From assembly GCA_947579665.1 (NCBI GenBank), contig CANPUZ010000058.1:124001-188000 (forward strand): a stretch of 64,000 bases of DNA, in the 5' to 3' direction. Below are positions 57,223-64,000 of the stretch, one piece after another (the stretch's first letter is position 1; every line of letters starts with the position of its first letter). Under the pieces are notes generated by a model. It worked only from the letters and a program-made list of their open reading frames with translations. It was not told the DNA's origin and made no database searches. Origin of the DNA: Sympetrum striolatum (Eukaryota; Arthropoda; Insecta; Odonata; Libellulidae). A program made the position numbers and the translations under genes.

Positions 57223-58454
57223 TTACCAGCTAAGCTAGTGACCTAGAATCTCTCTTTGTAAACTGCTAAGTTGACCAATTCCAGCAAACCCTGCTTGACT
57301 TCCCTTCTCTGCCTCACCGCATTAATTTAGGTCTGGATCGTTACGTTTTAATTCTGGAAGTCCTTGTCGTCAGTTCCATGTACAAGTATTTCTTTACTTA
57401 GCGCTGAAGTTCAGTTCATAACACTCAACAAGCTAGGTTTGGTATCACACTTCCGTATGAAGGTAGTTTTGTCATAGTAGGCCTGTTTTTAAGCTTCGGC
57501 AAACAGTTGTGTTTGACCGCAGTCACATTCATTTCGGTTCCGTACGTCTGGTACAGATCTTAGCCTAAATCATACCGTCTCTAACCACAAGTTTCAGGTA
57601 CACGCTGAGCTAGAAGAATCTTCAAGCACAGTTCTGCTTCCGCCTCCATCAAGTGCTTTGGCATCTCTTTTAGAAGACAACTAATCTGTGATCACTTTTG
57701 TAACCGTCTGTTAACGAATTTAATTGAGTACAAACGTTTCGCGAGGAACCCTGGGTTGACCTAGATGTGATAAGGGATCTTTTTTAATGTTGATTTTTTT
57801 ACGGGCCGCGAGGAATTTTGCTAACGTTTTGAGGCGTCTTCCACCAGGAGGTTTCGCAGGGCTTCTGTTATCTGCCGATGTTGCAGATTCAGCTGTGTCT
57901 TCAGTTTGTCCGAAGGAAGTACAGTACCGGTACAGCATTCCTCTTTTAGCTGTTATCTGATCGTCCTTGGGGGAGATTTTGAATCGCCTAGTACTGGCAG
58001 CTCCATTGCGACCTATCATCTGTTGCCTAGCGATTCAGATCTCTTTGTTGATTGGTCTTGCAGCAAACTTGGACCTTCATAGATGTCTGGATGCTTAAGA
58101 ATCACCAGAAATCTTGTTCTCTACAGTTTCCTTGGTAGATGTGTCGCTTGGATACCATATTCAGGGTTATTCTCAGCTAATAATACTGGTAAACTTCAAG
58201 TGAATTATAATCCATGGTTGCAACAGACTGACGTTTGACATCTTCCGTCTCAGCTTGTACCCACGTATGTTATATTTCAAGAATGGTCCACTGCTAGGCT
58301 ATCAGATACACTGCAGATCTTTTACCAGATAGAAGGAGGGTTGGATGAGTAGCCTCATTTTCTGACAGATGTTTTACAGGTTTGTACGAACTTATCCTTG
58401 TGTCTTTGAGGAGGCACCAGGGCGAGTTATGTTGCTAAGCGACCAGTTGTTACT
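57223..58454. other. Exon-like composition but no long frame
   Basis: Moderate GC with stops in all frames. Contains GTTGCCTAGCGAT near 58023 and GTTGCTAAGCGACC near 58432, the same degenerate word found in the intron repeats. It may be leader, intron or decayed repeat. Confidence 0.35.
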
Positions 58455-61400
58455 ATGTGCATCGAGGATATTCCAGAACTCCTAGGGTCAAGGAGTTCTT
58501 CAACAGCTTTCTGGTCGACGTTTCCCGCTGGCACAGCTTGGGAAAGTTCTCCTGAAGACTTAACAGGAGGTCAAACAGCAACAAACTCTGTAGGAACGAT
58601 TGTCACCCAGGAAACATCAGATTGCTATGGGTTTCAATCCGTTGCCAGGCGAGAAGATGCCGTGGGAGATGTTTCCATGGTAAATGAACCCAAGGCAGTG
58701 CTTCTTAGGCTTCCTAGACACTGTTGTAGCGATTGGGAACCCAGCATTCTATCTGATTTCTCCAGTTACCTTGGTTACGAATTGTTGCATCACTCGAGGG
58801 GAAGTGTGTTGGAATTATTGAAAGTCCATTCCATTATTGATTCTCCACTGTTGTTATACGATCATCTCCCTGGCCCAGCTTCCGTATTTCAAACCAGTAC
58901 CTTTTCTAATAGGAGGAATCTGAATGTTCAAACATCGGGTCTCCTAGGTTACCAGACACAGTTCCCGGTCTCCTGCGGAGCGCTGAAAGACAGAGTTACA
59001 CCTGAAGCCCATGCGCCACCAAACAACCTTCTCGAACATCCTCATTGGTCGAAGTCCTCAACGCATAGGCGATTCATTGTTCTTGTTGATAGATCGTTGA
59101 TTGATAGCAATAACCACTTTCCCGTCCCTCCGATCTTTGGATCGTCCGCGGGACTAACTTGTGATACTAGTTTGCGTCGGCTTGCTTTTGCTCAAATCTC
59201 GCGCGATGGTACAGAGTCGTCACGGCTGCATCGTTTAGTACACGTAGCTTTGTATTTCTCCCAAAACCTCTTGAGCCTCCTATCCACCACTGTCTGTTTC
59301 GTCTTTCTGAGCCTCTGTATACTAAGCGACGGTGACAGCAGGGTTGGAAGATCCTTTGCAACACTTCCAGACGCTCTTCTAGGGTCGCGTAACAGGTTCT
59401 TGACCGAGGAAAAGGAATTCCAAGGAAAAGATGTACCATCGTCAACACACAAAACAAAATATTCTAAATACGTACCTTTTTACCATTCCTCAGTGGTGAA
59501 CGAAGCCAAGAAGCAATCGTTCGGGATTCGAAGAAAGATTCCAAATCAGAATTATATTCTCCCGACTGTTTTTATCGACAGAAGCACCTCTGGAACTGAT
59601 CCAGAGTACTCAGCAACATCATTGCAGCCCTTTTCAGCTGTGCAAACTGTCAAACTCGCAGATGGTGGCGTTTCAGCCTTCGCAAGTTATTGCCCACGCC
59701 TTTACGTAATCACACGGGCATTGTTGCATCCCGGTTTTGGATCTGCATCAGATTTGACCTTTTGGTCCAGCGGCCCACACTGTCCAGCCTGCGTAGCAGT
59801 AGGGAATCTTGGTGTAATTGTGCTTGGATATTGCCCTGGACAGACTCCCCTTTGTGAAGAGGGGTTAACAGCAAAGTTAACGAGGGAAAGTTGTAGTCGC
59901 AGATTCATTCCAATTGCCTACGGAAGACGGTTCTCTGAACCTGAGGAGTTTGTTGTGTCCAGAAGGTTTGACTGTGGATCTCATTGTGGGCGAAAGGTTT
60001 TATTCGGAGGAAAAAAAGTGGGCGGAAGGTTTCACAAGCTTGTCAGGAAGACGTCTGGAAGTGTTACAGGCTTTCCAGAAGGTTTTGAGTCATTGGTTGC
60101 TTTTTGTACAGGGTGTGAAACAGGAGGAGCGTTATTACAGGAGGGTTTTGTGTCAGATAGAGTAAGAAGGGAAGATAGTTCAAGAAGTAAGGTTGATCCT
60201 GAAGCTATTGGAGTTCCCTTAACTCTCGAGTTGTCGAGGGTTGTCGTTCCAGAAGGTTTTAAGTCTGGAATAGAAAGAAGGAAAGCTACTTTCAGAGGTA
60301 AGGTCGATCCAGGAGCTATCAGAGATCGGTTAACTTCCCCATCGTTGAAGGTTGTCGTTCCAGAAGGTCTTAAGGGAGACCTTGTGGTCTCCTTCGCTTG
60401 TTCGTTGTTCAAAGCCTCGTTAACCATAAGGTTGAGCTGGGACTTTTTATGCTTGGGGCGCAGTAGGTGTAGGATGCAGGAGTCCGACTCTGGGAAGGAA
60501 GGCGACGGAGGGGGGGAAGGGGAGAGGGGTGGGAGGGATAGGGAACAGGAGGAAGATGAAGAGGAGGAGGAAGATTGGCCAAAGGTCAAACCCGTCTGCC
60601 TAATCCGATCTCCGTCTGTGATAGCCTCCGAAAGACAACCCCCTCAAGGGTACCAGCAGAAGGGGTTCCTCTCGCGGCAGGGGTCAAAAGATTACCCTCC
60701 CCTCATGCGGCAGGAGTCGGGGGAAAGGCAGGGCTACCAATCGATGGCACGGATGGATTCCATGTACCGATACCAAGCTTCAGGTAACCGTCAGTCGTAC
60801 CAGGTCGTCAGGCAGGAATCGGTAGAGCGTCAAGCCGTGCAGGACAGATGCTACCAACCTCTAGGGAGGCAGGATTCGCTCGAAAGGGCAGGCTACCAGG
60901 GAGGGGAGGTGGACAGGAGCTACCCCCTGCCGGGGTGTTACTCCCAGGGGGGGTACCAACCTCTCAGGCGGATGGAATCCGTCGAACGGAAGCCGTTCCA
61001 GGGGGAGACTTCGTACCCCTCTCCTGTCCTGGCGGAAAGGCAGGCGTACCAACGCCCCGAGGAGTCTTACCAACCCGAACATTCCGAACCCGACAGGCCT
61101 TTAGGGGAGTTTCAGCCGATGCAGGGGTTCCAGCAGCCGGAGTTTGCGGCAGCCATGAAGGAGGGGACGGCGTACCATCCGCTTGGGGATCCGCCGCCGT
61201 ACCACCAGATAGAGCAGGGATACCACCGTCTGGCGCTGGAGAGGCAGCGGTCCCTGGACCAGCCCCCGGCGTACTCCGTGGCCCAGCAGCATTGTGTCCA
61301 GAGGCAGGGGAGCGTAGGCCCCAGGCTGGCGGCGCCGGCGGAGGAAGCGGGCAATGGGGAGCATGGTGCCGTTGCCCGCACGCACAGCTTGGACTTCCTC

Positions 61401-61488
61401 AACTTCGAAGAGAAAAGGAGGCTGATAGCGTCTTCGCTGTCCCTGTCGGACTTCCACGGCGCCAAAGGACGAGGGAGTGGCTCTGGTG
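58455..61488 (+). CDS. Long 5' coding exon of an unnamed scaffold-like protein
   Basis: An ATG at 58455 opens 1011 codons up to a donor (exon end 61488, phase 1); without splicing the frame stops six bases later. Residues 1-673 show no recognised domain. A near-consensus alternative start is ATG 60474 (Met674), just after a CAG at 60461-60463 that could be an acceptor, where GC rises. From there: a Gly/Glu/Asp-rich acidic stretch (about 680-706), then a Tyr/Gln-rich repeat region (about 730-945) with variants of 'RQES.ER..YQ'. Nine R-x-x-S motifs end at Ser744, 755, 769, 789, 808, 842, 933, 953 and 978. There are two PPxY motifs (913-916, 937-940), and a last block HSLDFLNFEEKRRLIASS. R-x-x-S is typical of basophilic kinase or 14-3-3 sites, and PPxY of WW-domain ligands. 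I cannot name the protein. The C-terminal part is probably coding; the N-terminal part is less certain. Confidence 0.6.
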
Positions 61489-61494
61489 GTGAGT
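61489..61494 (+). other. Splice donor GTGAGT ending the coding exon
   Basis: GGCTCTGGTG followed by GTGAGTGACT. The long frame meets a stop inside this donor, as is typical when an exon frame reads into its intron. The following DNA is AT-rich and repetitive. Confidence 0.7.
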
Positions 61495-61628
61495 GACTGC
61501 CCTGTCCAGAAGGTCTTCTGGTAACATTAATCCCCTTGTTATATGTAAAAATGGACACTTTTTTCGTAACCAATTTGTTCGAAACTTCCCTTGCTGGTTA
61601 ACAGACCTAATCTGCTATTTATATATAT

Positions 61629-61667
61629 GGGGTCAGAATCACCCCACCATGGGGTGTTCCAGACCCC
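61629..61667. repeat. Two GGGGT-N7-ACCCC palindromes
   Basis: Copies at 61629-61645 and 61651-61667, 22 bp apart, spacer ACCAT. The right copy and its flank 'agttaaactg' also match 62290-62316. Confidence 0.95.
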
Positions 61668-61857
61668 AGTTAAACTGTCCATTGGAGGTTTTGTGCGAAG
61701 CTTTACAAAAGTAATTATCATTAAGATGGATTTTAGTAATCAAGATTAAAAATTATTTTACCCACAAATAATACATTAGATTACTAATATCTCTTGACAT
61801 CAAAATTTTTCAAATTTCTTTCGGTTTCTTTTTTTAACGTCCTGATTTGTTTATTTC

Positions 61858-62870
61858 CATACAAAATCTTAATCAATGAAATGTTTTATTTTGCTGTTTG
61901 TTTAAAATTTACAAAAAAACATACCTAGAAGGGTGGGAAGGGGCGATTTGACCATATGAATTTTAAAATTCGAAAAAAAAAAAATACTTGCATTCCTTTC
62001 ACAGGTCTGATTTTTTCTGTATATCAAGAATAAACCTTTTCCAACACATTATTATTGTTTTTAACGCGTTATCTTGTTTAAACATTACTCAATTTAAAAA
62101 AACGCGGACCAATGTCCAAAATTTGCATTCCTTCGTATTCGAGCTATTTTCGACAATAACTTAATACTTTAAGAACCAACAGTTGAAGGTCCAATTTATT
62201 GATAGAAGTCAATTGTTTTACTCTAAGTTTACTACGCCATCTGACGGAAAACATATAAAAACACAATCTATATAGAATTACCCCACCATGGGGTATTCAA
62301 GACCCCAGTTAAACTGTGGTATAAAAAATACGTAATTGGAATAGAAATGCACTAAAACCTGCTAAATCAGTGATTAACTCGCCGTAACAACTTAAATAAT
62401 TCGAAAAAATACGCAATTTAAACAAAACACGGAATTTTAATAAAATAATTAAAACCTGCGAAATTAGTCATAAATTTGCCATCAGAATTTCTTTAATTCG
62501 ACGAAAATACGCAATTTGAATAAAAATACGTAATTCCAATTAAAATACATGAAAACCTGGTAAATTTGCATACATTTTCTCTTAAAAATGTAAATAATCC
62601 AATAAAAATACGCAGTTGCTACGGAAATGCCTTAAAACCTGCAAAATTAGCAATAAATTCCAATGGTTACTTATATCATTCCAATAAATACGTAATTGGA
62701 ATAGAAATGCATAAAAACCAGCTAAATAAGCCATCAACTTGCCCAAACGATTTCAAAAATTCGATAATAATTCGTTATTTTTAATAAAAACACAAAATTC
62801 AAACAAAAATACTTTATAACGAGTTTAAAATTGCCGAATTTTCCCAAAAAACGCGGTTAAATCCAATCCA
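61858..62870 (-). repeat. Inverted copy of the 33965-35345 block
   Basis: Reverse-complement match to the 34-35 kb block, about 27 kb away, lacking a segment of roughly 340 bp near 61975. It includes GGGGT-ATTCAAG-ACCCC (62290-62306), which is the counterpart of 34527-34543. Confidence 0.85.
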
Positions 62871-63129
62871 GCCCAGTCAGACTTTTTCAAATCCGTGTTT
62901 CTTTGGGAACTGCTATTTTTTGGAGATTTTTTAAACTTTACTGTACAATGAAACTGTTTTACTTGACGCTAGTTAAAGTTAATTTATTGGTTTCTCTCAA
63001 ACCATTTGAAATCGAAGTTTTATAAAGTACAGTCATAGAATCCTATCCAATCAAGCCAAATTCGAAATTGTTCATTTTTTAAGCAAATATTATTATTTTA
63101 GCACCTGATTGCAATTGCTCTAACAGGTT
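62871..63129. other. AT-rich intron-type DNA with a tRNA-like-flank fragment
   Basis: 62877-62925 resembles 3988-4035, the T-run and outer flank of the 73-bp inverted-repeat tRNA-like unit. Nothing else was seen. Confidence 0.5.
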
Positions 63130-63438
63130 GGGGTCAAACTTACCCCAAAATTTTAATTCACTTCTGTAAGAATACATACGTTCAATATCTGTGTACATTC
63201 CATCTCTTGTACCGCATTTATTTGCAAATATTACTATTGTAACATCTCATTATGATATATATATATATATAACTCCACTTGGGGTCTTTCAAACCCCAGG
63301 TTGGGGTCGAAGTTACCCCAAAACTTTAATAAACTTACGCAAGAATGCATACAATAAATATATATGTACGTTACACATTTTGTACTTTAAGTTTAATTGA
63401 TTTTCATACGTATCAGATGCTGGGGTGAGTCTGACCCC
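63130..63438. repeat. Cluster of GGGGT-N7-ACCCC palindromes
   Basis: Complete copies at 63130-63146, 63281-63297, 63303-63319 (22 bp from the previous) and 63422-63438. Confidence 0.95.
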
Positions 63439-63719
63439 AGGTTGGATTTCAATCAGTCAATCAATTTAATCAATCCTCAATGTGTTATTAACAATTTAAT
63501 TAATTTATATTTAATATTCTTTTTCCTTTTTAATTGCTAATCATTTCTGCACTAATTCATTTCATTTTTTTCTTTCGTTTCAGCATGATCTTTTCTCGTT
63601 ATTAATGTAGTTGCATGATTTGTGTTGTTTTCTTTATTTAATTTTTTTCCGTTAATAAAAAAGATGAACCCATTACGAGGTTTGCTCCTTGTGTATTGCT
63701 ATGGGTTTTTTTTAAGTTT

Positions 63720-64000
63720 ACGGAGTACGATTTGTTGTAACGATAAGCGTTTTTGACGGATTTTGAGGTTTTTAATTGATCCAATTTGAGCTTGATTTTT
63801 GCATATTTTCATTGTTGTCAATTTCCGTGGCAACGTAGCTACTTATTCGTGCTCTTAGCGTCAATCAATGTCGACGATTTGATGTAACAATTACCGTTAT
63901 TGATGAATTTTGAGGTTTTTATAAGTGCCAATGCTTTATTTTTCACGCATATTCATAACATTGTCGCCATAGTAACGCTGCCATTGCTTCGTGTCCTTAG
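63720..64000 (+). repeat. Two diverged ~130-150-bp tandem units with X-box-like sites
   Basis: Both units read 'acgattt.atgtaac.at...gatttttgaggtttttaa', then 'tttttgcatatt.tcat..ttgtc', and end 'tcgtg.ccttag'. Each holds one X-box-like palindrome at the same place: ATTTCC-GT-GGCAAC (63821-63834) and GTCGCC-AT-AGTAAC (63963-63976). Confidence 0.65.

Noticed and set aside
60032..60589. 185-codon minus-strand frame opposite the long ORF
   Set aside because: It shadows the plus-strand frame and its serine run mirrors the acidic repeat; the plus frame ends at a good donor.
1..64000. Helitron Rep/Helicase, reverse transcriptase or integrase genes to drive the repeats
   Set aside because: None of the open frames in the window shows such motifs; only hAT and a tentative mariner-like relic were found.

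Overview
The window looks like arthropod nuclear DNA, probably an insect; the species is not identifiable. It is AT-rich and almost all repeats. It carries relics of animal DNA transposons and short interspersed motifs that I recall from arthropod genomes: a 'cctgcaagc...ggcgtgtggcaggg' block and a 'gaccggtttcggc...catcatcagg' block. It also has a CpG-rich region with a strong GT splice donor, and a long open frame that runs into a second donor. I see no bacterial, viral or organellar genes.

Layout. 1-7000: mostly unique AT-rich DNA with a tRNA-like unit (1064-1139), a perfect 73-bp inverted repeat of another tRNA-like unit (3850-4023) and small tandem repeats. 7050-9303: a decayed hAT-type transposase in two frames. 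9418-24000: the main feature, a family of about 1.1-kb composite elements. Each complete unit holds six diverged monomers of about 168 bp, and each monomer carries one tRNA T-arm/B-box-like hairpin (core GGTTCGANNCC). Five units run head-to-tail on one strand (13234-18896), then three on the other (18957-22359). Further units stand alone at 9418-10763, 23222-23980 and 54297-55396, and a fragment lies at 38821-39560. 24000-27740: interspersed and tandem repeats. 27835-28469: CpG-rich, GA-rich putative promoter and first exon on the + strand, with donor GTGAGT at 28470. 28470 to about 58-60 kb: a putative giant intron filled with minisatellites, second-family repeats and RFX X-box-like palindromes. 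58455-61488: a long open frame whose C-terminal third is a convincing scaffold-like protein exon, ending at a second GTGAGT donor. 61489-64000: the next putative intron, including an inverted copy of the 34-35 kb block.

The best gene model is one + strand gene: noncoding exon 1 near 28.0-28.47 kb, an intron of about 30 kb, a 5' coding exon ending at 61488, and more exons beyond the window. The encoded segment is acidic, then tyrosine/glutamine-rich, with nine R-x-x-S motifs and two PPxY motifs. I cannot name the protein.

Most unusual observations: (1) the hexameric T-arm-hairpin elements, whose spacers occur in both orientations; (2) nineteen copies of a fixed-spacing 17-bp palindrome GGGGT-N7-ACCCC, often paired at a 21-22 bp pitch; (3) recurrent X-box-like palindromes, densest at 56.25-56.63 kb just upstream of the long-ORF region. 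Repeat boundaries and copy counts were read by eye and are approximate to a few bases unless stated.
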